A stretch of DNA of 64,000 nt from Sphingopyxis sp. H073 (GTDB lineage Bacteria; Pseudomonadota; Alphaproteobacteria; Sphingomonadales; Sphingomonadaceae): assembly GCF_001468395.1 (NCBI RefSeq), contig NZ_LNSG01000012.1, forward strand, positions 1-64,000, read 5' to 3'. A model generated the notes under the pieces. It ran no database searches. It saw nothing but the letters and a program-made list of their open reading frames with translations, and had not been told where the DNA came from. Numbering within the stretch: position 1 is the stretch's first letter; each line of letters begins with the position of its first letter. The position numbers and the translations under genes are program-made. This document shows, piece after piece, positions 1 to 10,022 of the stretch.

Positions 1-2
1 GG

Positions 3-1535
3 CGCTTCGGAACCGTCGGCGGATTGTCGCTCTCCACGGAGTTTCTGACGCTGGTCGCCAGCCTTTCGGTCTATGCCTCGGCCTATCTGGCCGAGATATT
101 CCGCGGCGCGATCCTCGCCGTTCCCGCAGGGCAGAGCGAGGCCGCCAAAGCGCTCGGCCTGTCGCCCGCGCAAACAATGGGACGGATCGTGATGCCGCAA
201 GCGCTGCGCATCGCGATACCGCCGATGACGAGCTGGCATCTCAACACGATCAAGAACAGCTCCTTGGGCGTGGCGATCGGATATCCCGAGTTTGTTTCGG
301 TCGTCGACACCGTCATCAGCCAGACGGGCCAGGCGATCGAGGGCGTCGGCCTGATTGTTCTGACCTTCCTCCTCCTTTCGCTGTCCTTGTCGTTCGTCAC
401 CGGCCTCTACGCGCGCCGGATGGGGTGGAGTGTTACCGGACAGCCCGGCCGGAGCATCCAGACGGCGACCCTCGAACCGTTTCCGCTGCGCTCGATCGCC
501 GCTTGGCCGTCGTGGATCCGGCGCAACCTGTTCAGGGGAGGGCGCCAATCGATCCTGACGGTTTCGATCCTCGCCCTCGCCGCTCTGGCTGCCGGCAAGG
601 GCCTGTCCTGGCTGTTGATCGACGCGACCTATGCCGGAGGTGCGGCCGAGTGCCGCTTGGCCAGCGGCGCTTGCTGGCCTTTCCTACGCGAAAATGCGCG
701 CCTCATATTGTTCGGAACTTATCCCGAAGCCGAGCAATGGCGTTCCGCAGCGGCGGCAGCCATGCTGCTTTCCTGTCTCGCGCTCTCCTTCGTCCCGCGA
801 TTCTGGAGCAGCCGTCTCGGGCTGGCCTGGCTCGGTGCGATTTCGGTCGCCATGCTTCTGCTGCGTGGCGGGTTCGCGGGCCTCGCTTATGTGCCGATGG
901 AGAAGTGGAGCGGCCTGCCGGTCACATTGCTGCTCGCGAGCATCGCAGTGGTCGCCGCTTTTCCTCTGGCCATCCTTCTCGCATTCGGCCGCCGGTCGGC
1001 GCGGCGCGGCATTCGCTGGCCGAGCGTCGCTTTCATCGAACTGGTTCGTGGCACGCCCCTGATCGGTGTGCTCTTTCTCGCTGCGGTCCTGTTCCCGCTG
1101 TTCGTGCCTTCCTACCTCTCGATCGACAGCCTGCCGCGCGTGCAACTCGCGCTCATCCTCTTCACCGCTGCCTATATGGCGGAGGTCATCCGGGGCGGCC
1201 TGCTGGCGGTTCCCGGCGGGCAGGCCGAAGCCGCGCAGGCCCTGGGTCTCGCCAAGTGGCAGGCGCGGCGCCACATCCTGTTGCCGCAGGCGCTGAAAGT
1301 GAGCGTGCCGGGTCTGGTCAATACCTCGATCAGCGAAGTGAAGAATACGACCCTGGTTCTCATCGTCGGCGTCTTCGACCTGTTGCAGACGACGCGCCTT
1401 TCCTACGTCGAGGCGCAATGGCGGCCCTATTTCGCCGAAGCCTATCTTTTCACCGGGGCAATCTTCTTCCTCCTCTGTTTCTCGCTGTCCCGGCTCAGCA
1501 TGAAGATCGAACGGAAATTAAACCATGCAGGATAA
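3..1535 (+). CDS. Amino acid ABC transporter permease, AapQ-AapM-like fusion (5' end missing)
   Basis: This is an inner-membrane permease of a polar amino acid ABC importer. The reading frame is open to the left edge of the window, so the gene starts outside it; the TTG at base 24 is internal. Counting from that TTG, an EAA loop (EAAKALGLSPAQ) lies near residue 39 and a second one (EAAQALGLAKWQ) near residue 402, each followed by a PQAL motif. Residues of about 130-290 resemble the long N-terminal part of AapM, including a GACW segment. AapQ and AapM are normally separate proteins; here there is no stop between them, so I infer a fused permease. The next gene starts 11 bases before this stop, and an ATPase gene follows, so this is an operon. 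The substrate is unknown. Confidence 0.85.
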   Translation, partial: RFGTVGGLSLSTEFLTLVASLSVYASAYLAEIFRGAILAVPAGQSEAAKALGLSPAQTMGRIVMPQALRIAIPPMTSWHLNTIKNSSLGVAIGYPEFVSVVDTVISQTGQAIEGVGLIVLTFLLLSLSLSFVTGLYARRMGWSVTGQPGRSIQTATLEPFPLRSIAAWPSWIRRNLFRGGRQSILTVSILALAALAAGKGLSWLLIDATYAGGAAECRLASGACWPFLRENARLILFGTYPEAEQWRSAAAAAMLLSCLALSFVPRFWSSRLGLAWLGAISVAMLLLRGGFAGLAYVPMEKWSGLPVTLLLASIAVVAAFPLAILLAFGRRSARRGIRWPSVAFIELVRGTPLIGVLFLAAVLFPLFVPSYLSIDSLPRVQLALILFTAAYMAEVIRGGLLAVPGGQAEAAQALGLAKWQARRHILLPQALKVSVPGLVNTSISEVKNTTLVLIVGVFDLLQTTRLSYVEAQWRPYFAEAYLFTGAIFFLLCFSLSRLSMKIERKLNHAG

Positions 1536-2768
1536 TCACGACCGAGAATGGCCCACCGGGCCGACGAACCCGAACGGGCGCGCCTGGCAGGATCCGACCC
1601 GTGCCGTTCATGCCGGTCCCCGGCCGCGCGATCAGCGCGGCCTCATCAATCCGCCCGTCGATCGGGCCTCGACGATCATCTACAATAGCGTCGAAGCCTA
1701 TATGGACCGGCATCAGGGTCTTTATGACGAGGTCATCTACGGCCTTTATGGAACGCGCACGACCTTCGCGCTCGCCGAGGCGGTGAGCGAACTCGAAGCC
1801 GGCTATGCGACCGTCATCACGTCGTCGGGAACGAGCGCAATCGCGCTTGCCCTCACGGCGTTCGTCGGCGGGGGCGATCATCTGCTTGTCGCCGACTGCG
1901 TCTATGGACCGACGCGAAAGTTTCTGACCGATGTGCTCGCCCGCTTCGGGGTCGAAGTCGAATATTTCCGGCCCGATATCGGCTCGGACATCGCAGCGCT
2001 GTGCCGAAGCAATACCCGGCTCATCTATATGGAGACTCCGGGCTCGCAGACATTCGACATGATCGACGTGCCCGCGATCACAGCGGTCGCGCGCAGCCGC
2101 GGCATTGTGACCGCCATCGATAACACCTGGGCGACGCCGCTCTTCTTCAAGCCCCTCGCGCATGGCGTCGACGTCTCCCTCGCATCGGCGACCAAATATC
2201 TCTCGGGACACTCCGATTGCCTGCTCGGGACGATGACGGCCGCAAGCGAGACTATCTACCGCCAGCTCAAGGACGCGGCGGCGCGTTGGGGCAACTGCGC
2301 GAGTCCCGACAATTGCTATCTGGTCCACCGGGGCATCAGGACGCTCGATGCGCGCCTTGAACGCCACCAGCGCACCGCAGCGACGCTGATCGAATGGTTT
2401 CTCGACCAGCCCGAGGTAGTGGCTGTCCGCTATCCGGCCCACCCCGCCGATGCGGGCCATGCGATCTGGAAGAGAGACTTCACCGGTGCATCCGGATTGT
2501 TCGGCGTCCAGCTCGATCGCCTGACCCCGGCTGAAACGAGCAGCTTTTTCGACAATTTCTCGCTTTTCCAGCTCGGCTCCAGCTGGGGCGGCTTCGAAAG
2601 CCTCGCGGTCCCGGCATGGCCCGCGCCGATACGCGATTTTCCCAATGGCGAGGCGGAAGGCGCGCTGATCCGCATCCATGCGGGGCTGGAGGCGCCGCAG
2701 GATCTGATCGCCGACCTCGATGCGGCCTTCGGGCGCGTGCGGGCCATTCGCGGCGGACGGGGGACATC

Positions 2769-2772
<4 letters not shown>
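1525..2772 (+). CDS. metC: Cystathionine beta-lyase (MetC-type, PLP-dependent)
   Basis: This is a cytoplasmic Cys/Met-metabolism PLP enzyme of 415 residues, the usual family length. It probably cleaves cystathionine to homocysteine, pyruvate and ammonia, or acts as a related C-S lyase. The PLP lysine is K224 in the motif SATKYLSGHSD; the IDNTWATP segment about 25 residues earlier is typical of the MetC branch. The start overlaps the permease stop, and the stop overlaps the next start as ATGA, so the three genes are translationally coupled. Embedding in an amino acid ABC operon suggests that the imported compound is a sulfur amino acid or thioether that this enzyme then cleaves; that is inference. 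Related gamma-lyases cannot be fully excluded. Confidence 0.88.
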
Positions 2773-3521
<749 letters not shown>

Positions 3522-3674
3522 GCGGCTCAAGCCGGTCGCCCCCAAGCTGTGCCGACCCACTTAATCATGTCATTTCATAAGCAAGCCGAGGGAGGGGCCA
3601 GCCGGCTCCTTGCGCGAAAAGGCTCAGGCCTGAAAAAAAATTTCAAAATCGATGAGGGGTAACGCTTTGGGATG

Positions 3675-3687
3675 CGTATTTAATACG
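3675..3687. promoter_or_regulatory. 13-bp inverted repeat upstream of the TonB receptor
   Basis: CGTATT and AATACG are separated by one base. It lies 132 bases before the receptor start in the 285-base gap that follows the ABC operon. It could be an operator for an unidentified regulator. Only the symmetry supports it. Confidence 0.35.
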
Positions 3688-3749
3688 TGTCGTGTGCCCC
3701 CAATTTCTCTTGTAACTAATTGAGATAATTCAAGAAATTCCTATTGACC

Positions 3750-3759
3750 TGTATATACA
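3750..3759. promoter_or_regulatory. HutC-type operator, TGTATATACA
   Basis: This perfect 10-bp palindrome matches the core known for HutC-family GntR repressors. It lies 48 bases before the TonB receptor start, and its TATATA could serve as a -10 box (TTCAAG 17 bases upstream as -35), so a bound repressor would block the promoter. A HutC-type gene is four genes downstream on the opposite strand. The motif is seen; the regulatory link is inferred. Confidence 0.6.
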
Positions 3760-3806
3760 TTTGATGCTCTCTGAGGGGAATCAGCCAACCATCAGGGGGT
3801 TTCGCT

Positions 3807-6512
3807 ATGATGACCAGGACAATTTTGCTCGCCAGCGCCGCAGCGGTCGCGACCTTTGCAACACCCGCGCTTGCGCAGAGCGGTGCCGCGACGCAGTCGC
3901 CCGCCGCCGAGGATGCTCCGAACGGATCGGACATCGTCGTGACCGGCTCGCGCATTCGTCGCCAGGACCTCGCGGGCGTCGGTCCCGCGACCGTCGTCTC
4001 GGCCGAGCAGATCGAAAACACCGGCCTCGTCAATATCGAGACGGTGCTGCAACGCCTCCCTGCCAACGCCGGCTTCGCGGGCAACCAGACCTCGGCTTAT
4101 TGGGCGAACAACGGCTATGGCACGGCGCAGGTAAACTTGCGCGGCCTCGGCATCAAGCGCACCCTTGTGCTGCTCAACGGTCGCCGTCTCGTTGCGGGCG
4201 GGACGGGGGCGAACTCGTCGCCCGACCTCAACATGATCCCGGTCGCCGCGCTCGCGCGAACCGATGTGCTGAAGGACGGCGCATCGGCGATCTACGGCGC
4301 TGATGCGATGGCGGGCGTGGTCAATCTCGTCACCCGGACCGATTATGAAGGCCTAGGGCTGAGCGTTCGTCAGGGCATCACCGAAAAGGGCGATGGGTCG
4401 GATTTCACGGCCGACCTCCTCTGGGGAATTCGCAACGATCGCGGCGGCTTCATGGCGGCCGTCACCTATCAGAAGACAAAGGCGGTCAACATGGCGACGC
4501 GTGCGCCCTGCTCGCTCGCCGAAACGACCCCGGGCCAGCTGTCGTGCGTCAACAGCGCCTCGACGATTGGCGGCCGCGCGGTGCTGCCGAACGGGCAGCA
4601 GATCAACTTCAATCAGGTGCTGGGCGGCAACGGCAATTTCTTCGAGCCCTACAGCGCGGCGAAGCATAATTTCAATTCGAACCCGTTCCTCAACGCGGTG
4701 AGCCCGGTGGAGCGCGTCAGCACGGCCTTCTTCGCCGACTATGACATCACCGACAATATCGAGGCGTTCGGCGAGTTCCTCTATACCTTCCGCAAGTCGA
4801 ACCAGATCGCGACGCCCGGAACGCTTCGCAACCTCTCGATTGCGGCGAGCAATCCTACCAATCCGACGGGGCAGAATATCGTCCTCATCCAGCGCCGCCT
4901 CGCCGAGCCCGGCCCGCGCCAGTTCTTTCAGGAGACCGATACCTGGCAGGGCACGTTCGGCCTGCGCGGCAAGCTGTCCAACAATTGGGGATGGGAAGTC
5001 GCGGGTGCGTTCGGGCGCAATACCGCGGTCGACGGCTCGACCAACATCGCCAATCTGGAGCGTGTCCGCAACACCATCGACACGACCAAGTGCAGCCTTG
5101 CGGCCGGTGCGACGATCCCCTGCGCTGACTATCTCGGCTTCGGCGACCTGACCCCGCAGGTTCTCGACTACATCCTGTTCACGTCGCGCGATCGCGGCGG
5201 CAACGAACTGGCGACGGTCACCGCCGACATCAACGGCGACCTGTTCAAGCTGCCCGCAGGACCCGTCTCCTTCGCGGCGGGCGTCGTCTATCGCAAGGAG
5301 AAGGGCTGGCGCGATCCGGATCCGCTGACCGTGCTCGGTATCGCGAATACCAACCAGCAGAGCCCGATCTCGGGAACGAGCATCGCCAAGGAAGCCTATC
5401 TCGAACTGTCGGTGCCGATCCTTGCTGACAAGCCCTTCTTCCAGTCCCTCACGCTCGACGGCGCGGTTCGCTACTCGAACTACGACCTGTTCGGCAGCGA
5501 CTGGAACTACAAGGGTAGCGTCGACTGGGTCATCAACGACAGCTTCCGCCTGCGCGGAACCTATGGAACGGGTTTCCGCATTCCGAACGTCCCGGAGCTG
5601 TTCGGCGGCGTATCGGAAGGCAATCTGACGACGACCGATCCTTGCTCGCGCTATTCTACGAGCGGTAATGCAACGCTGATCGCGAATTGCCAGGCATCCG
5701 GCGTTCCCGCCAACTATGTCCAGCTTGGGACGACAATCCTGACTACGGTCGGTGGTAACGAGAATCTTCAGCCCGAAAGCTCGACCACCTGGACAGTCGG
5801 CACGGTGGTCTCGCCGAAGGGGCTGGTCCCCGGCCTGTCGCTCACCGCCGACTGGTTCGACATCAAGATCAAGGACGCGATCCGTGCGATTCCTGGGTCC
5901 ACCAAGCTGTCGATCTGCTACGCGAGCCAGAATCTGTCGCATCCTTTCTGCGACGATTTCACCCGAAGCCCGCTGACTGGCGAGGTCACCTTCCTGTCCG
6001 CGCAGCCGATCAACACCGGCCGCGAGGAGATGAACGGCCTTGACCTTGGTCTGGTCTATGCGGGCGGTATCGGCAGCGTGAACATCTCGCTCGACGTCAA
6101 CCTGACCTATCTGAACAAATATGTCGTCCTGCCTTTCCCTGGCGGCGCACCGATCGATTTCGACGGCTTCATCGGCGGCGGCAACGGCGGCTATTCGAAG
6201 TGGCGCGGTTATGGCGTGCTGACCGCCGAGAAGGATGGGATCAGCGCGACCTGGTCGACGCAGTGGATCGGCAAAGCGACCGACTTCAACGCGTCGCCCG
6301 GCGAAATCGGCTACAGCACGCCCAACGTGTTCTACCACAATCTCCAGGTCGCTTTCGAGATCGACGAGAAGACGCGGTTCCAGGTCGGCGTCGACAATGT
6401 CTTCGATCGCAAAGCGCCCTATATCCAGAGTTTCACCGATGCGAACACCGATACGATGACCTACGACCTGCTCGGACGGCGCTTCTACGTCGGCTTCCGC
6501 ACGGCTTTCTGA
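3807..6512 (+). CDS. TonB-dependent outer-membrane receptor
   Basis: This 901-residue receptor imports a ligand across the outer membrane using TonB energy. A signal peptide of about 24 residues ends in ALAQ. A TonB-box-like stretch (SDIVVTGSRIRR) precedes the plug domain at about residues 50-170, with the typical LNGRRL and DVLKDGASAIYGADA segments. The barrel follows and ends in FRTAF with a terminal Phe, as expected for BAM insertion. The start ATG follows AGGGGG by 8 bases. Two PepSY genes follow with 10 bases between the receptor stop and the first start, so they are likely co-transcribed. The ligand is unknown; the HutC-like operator upstream suggests histidine, a histidine-derived metallophore or another nitrogen compound, but that is inference. 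Confidence 0.93.
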   Translation: MMTRTILLASAAAVATFATPALAQSGAATQSPAAEDAPNGSDIVVTGSRIRRQDLAGVGPATVVSAEQIENTGLVNIETVLQRLPANAGFAGNQTSAYWANNGYGTAQVNLRGLGIKRTLVLLNGRRLVAGGTGANSSPDLNMIPVAALARTDVLKDGASAIYGADAMAGVVNLVTRTDYEGLGLSVRQGITEKGDGSDFTADLLWGIRNDRGGFMAAVTYQKTKAVNMATRAPCSLAETTPGQLSCVNSASTIGGRAVLPNGQQINFNQVLGGNGNFFEPYSAAKHNFNSNPFLNAVSPVERVSTAFFADYDITDNIEAFGEFLYTFRKSNQIATPGTLRNLSIAASNPTNPTGQNIVLIQRRLAEPGPRQFFQETDTWQGTFGLRGKLSNNWGWEVAGAFGRNTAVDGSTNIANLERVRNTIDTTKCSLAAGATIPCADYLGFGDLTPQVLDYILFTSRDRGGNELATVTADINGDLFKLPAGPVSFAAGVVYRKEKGWRDPDPLTVLGIANTNQQSPISGTSIAKEAYLELSVPILADKPFFQSLTLDGAVRYSNYDLFGSDWNYKGSVDWVINDSFRLRGTYGTGFRIPNVPELFGGVSEGNLTTTDPCSRYSTSGNATLIANCQASGVPANYVQLGTTILTTVGGNENLQPESSTTWTVGTVVSPKGLVPGLSLTADWFDIKIKDAIRAIPGSTKLSICYASQNLSHPFCDDFTRSPLTGEVTFLSAQPINTGREEMNGLDLGLVYAGGIGSVNISLDVNLTYLNKYVVLPFPGGAPIDFDGFIGGGNGGYSKWRGYGVLTAEKDGISATWSTQWIGKATDFNASPGEIGYSTPNVFYHNLQVAFEIDEKTRFQVGVDNVFDRKAPYIQSFTDANTDTMTYDLLGRRFYVGFRTAF

Positions 6513-6522
6513 GAGCAGGGGC

Positions 6523-7227
6523 ATGGCAATCCGTTGGCCACTGTTCGTCCGGCGAACGCATAAATGGCTGGCCCTCGCGGTTGGCGTCCAGGCTCTGCTC
6601 TGGACACTGACGGGCTTTTACATGGTGGTCGTTCACATCGACACCATTCATGGCGATCATCTGGTGCGCTCCCCGGTGACCCAGCCCTTCGACCTCGACG
6701 GCCTCGCAGCGCCGTCGAAGGTCGTCGCGGCTGCGCCGGGGGTGTCCGAAATCCGTCTCCAGCGCTTTTTTGGCCAGCCGGTCTGGCGCGCCGAGACCCC
6801 TGAAGGCGCGCGCCTGTTCGACGCGCGTTCGGGTGCGCCGCTGCCTGCCCTGACCGAGTCCCAGGTCCGCGAACAGGCACGGCGCATCTTCACCGGTGAC
6901 GGCAAGATCGTCTCGGTGCGACTATTGACCGAGGCACCTCAGGAAATGCAGGCGCGCAAGCCGCCCTATTGGCAGGTCGAGTTCGAAGGCTGGAGCCGTC
7001 CGACGCTCTATCTTTCGCCGACGACCGGCGAGCTCATCTCGCGCCGCCACGCACTCTGGCGCGTGTTCGACTTTGCGTGGATGCTCCACATCATGGACTA
7101 TGACGAGCGGACCGACGTCAACAACCCGCTGCTGCGCGTCGCAACCTGGAGTGTCTTCGCGATGGCGCTTTCCGGTGCGTGGCTGCTGATCTGGTCCTTC
7201 AAACGCCGCAAGAGGAAGCAGGCATGA
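6523..7227 (+). CDS. PepSY-associated membrane protein
   Basis: This 234-residue protein has one N-terminal membrane segment (about residues 14-35), a PepSY-like periplasmic domain and one C-terminal membrane segment (about 205-227) followed by a basic tail. The histidines in RRTHKW and MLHIMDY are typical of PepSY_TM proteins found beside TonB receptors. Some relatives take part in reductive release of metal from siderophores, but the biochemical role of this short form is not established. It starts 10 bases after the receptor stop and its own stop overlaps the next start. Confidence 0.8.
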   Translation: MAIRWPLFVRRTHKWLALAVGVQALLWTLTGFYMVVVHIDTIHGDHLVRSPVTQPFDLDGLAAPSKVVAAAPGVSEIRLQRFFGQPVWRAETPEGARLFDARSGAPLPALTESQVREQARRIFTGDGKIVSVRLLTEAPQEMQARKPPYWQVEFEGWSRPTLYLSPTTGELISRRHALWRVFDFAWMLHIMDYDERTDVNNPLLRVATWSVFAMALSGAWLLIWSFKRRKRKQA

Positions 7228-7958
7228 AACGCATCCGGCTGACGCCGCTCTTTTTTCGGCGCATCCACAAATGGGTGGGGCTCATCCTTGGCCTCCAGTT
7301 CCTCCTTTGGGCCTTGAGCGGCTCGGTGATGGCGTTGCTCGACAAGGACAAGGTCGGGGGACACGGCGGCGGGATGAGCCACGCGCATGCCCTGCCCGCG
7401 GGAGAGTATTTTGACGTCGCCGCCTTGCCGCGCGGTGATCCCGTAACCGGGGTGGTTTTGCGCGATCTTGGCGCTCGACCGATCTACGAGCTCCGCACCA
7501 CCAAGGGCGTGCGGCTGGTCGACGCTACGAGCGGCGAGGATATTCGCGTCGATGAAGGGATGGCCCGCGAAGTCGCATCGATGATGAACGAGGCACCAAT
7601 CCGCAAGGTGAGCGTGATTGCAAAGCCCAACCTCGAATCACGCGACCATGAAGGTGCGATGTGGCGCGTCGACTTTGCCGACGCCGAGAATAGCAGCGCC
7701 TATGTCTCGCTCGATACGGCGCGCTTCCTCGTGATGCGCGGCGATACCTGGCGGACCTGGGATTTCTTCTGGATGCTCCACAATATGGACTATGTGAACC
7801 GGAAGAGTTTCAACCACCCGCTGATCATCTTCGTCGCATTCGGCACGTTGTGGTTGTCCGGGACCGGATTCTATCTGCTCTTCAAAAGCTTCAGCCGCGC
7901 CGATTTCCGCTGGCTGCGCCGTCGCCGCAAGCCCATCGTTACCCGCAGCACGGCCTGA
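7224..7958 (+). CDS. PepSY-associated membrane protein, second copy
   Basis: This 244-residue protein is a paralogue of the preceding gene, with the same plan: RRIHKW followed by a membrane helix, a periplasmic PepSY-like region, a MLHNMDY motif and a C-terminal membrane helix with a basic tail. I chose the ATG at 7224, which overlaps the previous stop as ATGA; the longer reading from 7179 lies inside the upstream gene. A histidine-containing HGGGMSHAHA stretch near residue 50 could bind metal. The pair may work as a heterodimer for the imported ligand; that is inference. Confidence 0.8.
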   Translation: MKRIRLTPLFFRRIHKWVGLILGLQFLLWALSGSVMALLDKDKVGGHGGGMSHAHALPAGEYFDVAALPRGDPVTGVVLRDLGARPIYELRTTKGVRLVDATSGEDIRVDEGMAREVASMMNEAPIRKVSVIAKPNLESRDHEGAMWRVDFADAENSSAYVSLDTARFLVMRGDTWRTWDFFWMLHNMDYVNRKSFNHPLIIFVAFGTLWLSGTGFYLLFKSFSRADFRWLRRRRKPIVTRSTA

Positions 7959-7962
7959 GCCG

Positions 7963-8733
7963 TCAGTCCCCGACCGCGAAGGCGGCTGAAAGCTCAAAGC
8001 GTGTGCCGGGATGGGAGAGCCAGGCGTGCGACACCAGTCGACCGCTACTCCAGGTCTGCCGGGTCATGCGCAGAATCGGTTCCCCCTCGTTCAGACCAAG
8101 CACGCCGCGGGTGCGCGCGTCGGGCATTTCCGCGCGGACGCGGTGCTCGACCCGCTCGAGCGGCGCAGTGCGCGTCAGATATTCGTTGGGCGTCAACTGC
8201 GTGAAATCCAGTGTGCCATAATCGGGAGCGGCGGATGCGAGCACGAACCGCTCTTCGAGCTGGATCGGGAACTCGGCCTCATGGTGGACGATGATCGAGT
8301 GGAAGATCCTCGTGCCCACCGGCACTTCCAGCAGAACGGCGGTGTCGGCGCTGGCCTTCTCCTCGACATTCTGGATGACCCTCGCCCGGTAGTCATGGCC
8401 GCGTCCCCGAATTTCCTCGGCGATATTCCGGATCTCGATCATATGACCGATCGGCTTCGGCTCGGCGATGAATGACCCGCTGCCGGCGCGGCGCACGATG
8501 ATACCCGCCGATTGCAACTCGCGAAGCGCCCGGTTTGCCGTCATGCGCGAGACATCGAACTGTCCGACGAGTTCCGCCTCTGACGGCACTCGGTCGCCCG
8601 GTTTCAGACGACCGTCGCGGATGGCATCATGGATGCTCTGCTTGATCGCTGCGTAGCGCGGTGGGGCATCCGATAAAACGCCGTCGGCAGACCGCTGGGC
8701 GATGTTCGAATTCAGTCGAGGGGTAAGATCCAT
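7963..8733 (-). CDS. hutC: GntR-family repressor, HutC type (HTH + UTRA)
   Basis: This 256-residue regulator has an N-terminal GntR winged helix (about residues 25-90, including the motif VSRMTANRALREL) and a C-terminal UTRA ligand-binding domain. HutC repressors classically respond to urocanate. I chose the ATG at 8733, which follows GGGTG; a TTG 12 codons earlier is the alternative. The gene runs toward the PepSY pair, their stops five bases apart. No hutH, hutU, hutI or hutG gene is in the window. A HutC-like palindrome lies before the TonB receptor and a related site just before this gene, which points to local control plus autoregulation. Confidence 0.85.
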   Translation of the reverse strand: MDLTPRLNSNIAQRSADGVLSDAPPRYAAIKQSIHDAIRDGRLKPGDRVPSEAELVGQFDVSRMTANRALRELQSAGIIVRRAGSGSFIAEPKPIGHMIEIRNIAEEIRGRGHDYRARVIQNVEEKASADTAVLLEVPVGTRIFHSIIVHHEAEFPIQLEERFVLASAAPDYGTLDFTQLTPNEYLTRTAPLERVEHRVRAEMPDARTRGVLGLNEGEPILRMTRQTWSSGRLVSHAWLSHPGTRFELSAAFAVGD

Positions 8734-8737
8734 CACC

Positions 8738-8747
8738 CGTCTATACA
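8738..8747 (-). promoter_or_regulatory. Imperfect HutC-type site upstream of the repressor gene
   Basis: On the minus strand the sequence TGTATAGACG ends four bases before the proposed hutC start codon. It shares TGTATA and the next-to-last C with the perfect palindrome at 3750. A site here would allow autorepression. The match is imperfect. Confidence 0.4.
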
Positions 8748-8937
8748 GGTGAAACCATATAGATTCCAAGCGTTCCAGACTGTCTTGAGGTAAAACTAGG
8801 CGCCGTAATTCGAAGCCACCAAGTCGCGCTTCCGTAGGACGCCGCCCGATTCAGTCACATTTTGACGCGGATTGCCCGTGTAAGGGCGATGCCCAGGCGC
8901 ATCTGAAGCCCGCCGGTCGGTGCGAGCGCCGCAGCGG

Positions 8938-9573
8938 TCACCGTCCGGCGTCCATCAGGACGATGTCCCAGCCATAATGGCCGGGTGCGCCGAGTCCGGC
9001 AACGGCGCGCTCGGCGCTGCCACCCAGATCCCGATACAGGGCGTCCTTGCTGTTCGACGCATCATCGTCGGAGAAATACATCTGGGTAATCAGGCGCTGG
9101 TGTCTGCCCCTCACATCGAAGTGGATGTGCGGGGTTCGGCGGCCGATCGGCGAATCATAGGCGGCGGGCTTGATCGTCGTGATCCGCCACTCGCCCCGCG
9201 CGCCCGTCCGGATCGAAGCGAAGCCCTGAAAGTCGGGATCGAGCGGGTTCGCGGCACTGTCGTTCGGATGCGCATAGCGACCGAGCGAATTGCACTGCCA
9301 GATTTCGAGCCGCGCGCCGCTGACCGGATGGCCGAAACGATCGAGCACGCGCCCCGTCACCTGAATGACATGGCCCTCCGCGCGTTTCTTGTGCCCCTTG
9401 ATCCAGGTCAGGTCGGCGTCTTCCTCCGCAAGCCGCTGAACCGGATAGAAGGGACCGATCGTCTGGAACGGCGTTGGGTCAAGCTCGGCAGCTCCAGCTC
9501 TGGAAGCCGTTATCGCCGCCAGCGCGAGGACCGAGCCGCCGAAGGCCCGGCGCGAGAATTGGGTGTCAGTCAT
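8938..9573 (-). CDS. Intradiol ring-cleavage dioxygenase with Tat signal
   Basis: This 211-residue protein belongs to the protocatechuate 3,4-dioxygenase beta-chain/catechol 1,2-dioxygenase family, which cleaves ortho-diols between the hydroxyls using Fe(III). The four iron ligands are all present: Y100 (GRYAHPND), Y139, H149 and H151 (TPHIHFDV). The N-terminus has a twin-arginine signal (SRRAFGG) and a hydrophobic stretch ending in AGA, so export to the periplasm is expected, unlike the classical cytoplasmic enzymes. The ATG at 9573 follows GAGGAG and overlaps the end of the upstream SnoaL-like gene. Substrate unknown; no further beta-ketoadipate genes are in the window. Confidence 0.88.
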   Translation of the reverse strand: MTDTQFSRRAFGGSVLALAAITASRAGAAELDPTPFQTIGPFYPVQRLAEEDADLTWIKGHKKRAEGHVIQVTGRVLDRFGHPVSGARLEIWQCNSLGRYAHPNDSAANPLDPDFQGFASIRTGARGEWRITTIKPAAYDSPIGRRTPHIHFDVRGRHQRLITQMYFSDDDASNSKDALYRDLGGSAERAVAGLGAPGHYGWDIVLMDAGR

Positions 9574-9934
9574 AAAAATATCGCTCCTCGGTGATCTGAC
9601 CGCCGCGCACGGTGTACAGGGCGATTTCGGTGAAGGGCTGGCGTTCGCCGCTCGCGGGATCGACCAGCACCATGTCCAGAAACAGCGCGAACTGGTCGCC
9701 GGTGACGAAGGGGCCGTCGATGCCGATCTCGTCGATCCGGGCGCCACCGAAGCGGGCGCTGCGCTTGATCCGCGTCGCTTCGATCCCCGACACCGCCGTG
9801 CTGATGCCGCCGGGTAAAGCCGCGGGTTCGATGCTGGTCACGTCCGGCGACCAGTAACGGTCCCCGGCGGTTTCGAACGCACCGTCGCGCAGCAGTGCCG
9901 TAAAATCGCGGGCGATGTCGTGGATAGATGCCAT
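9566..9934 (-). CDS. SnoaL-like / NTF2-fold protein
   Basis: This 122-residue protein has the pattern of the NTF2-like SnoaL superfamily: an N-terminal helix (HDIARDFTALLRDGAF), then a strand-rich half ending in EIALYTVRGGQITEERYFYD. Such proteins can be small isomerases, hydrolases or lyases, or simply bind ligands. The ATG at 9934 follows AAAGGGG by 5 bases and is better than the TTG five codons earlier. Its 3' end overlaps the dioxygenase start, so the two are coupled and may act on the same aromatic compound. Confidence 0.65.
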   Translation of the reverse strand: MASIHDIARDFTALLRDGAFETAGDRYWSPDVTSIEPAALPGGISTAVSGIEATRIKRSARFGGARIDEIGIDGPFVTGDQFALFLDMVLVDPASGERQPFTEIALYTVRGGQITEERYFYD

Positions 9935-10022
9935 CACCACCCCTTTCAAATGGCGGCGAAGCGGAGCGCGGCGGGCGGCGCGGGATTGACGCGTCGCCTG
10001 CCGTGTCTCCGCACCGGCCCAC

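Noticed and set aside
4353..6524. Long minus-strand frame of 723 codons
   Set aside because: It is a GC-rich shadow of the TonB receptor without any recognisable domain.
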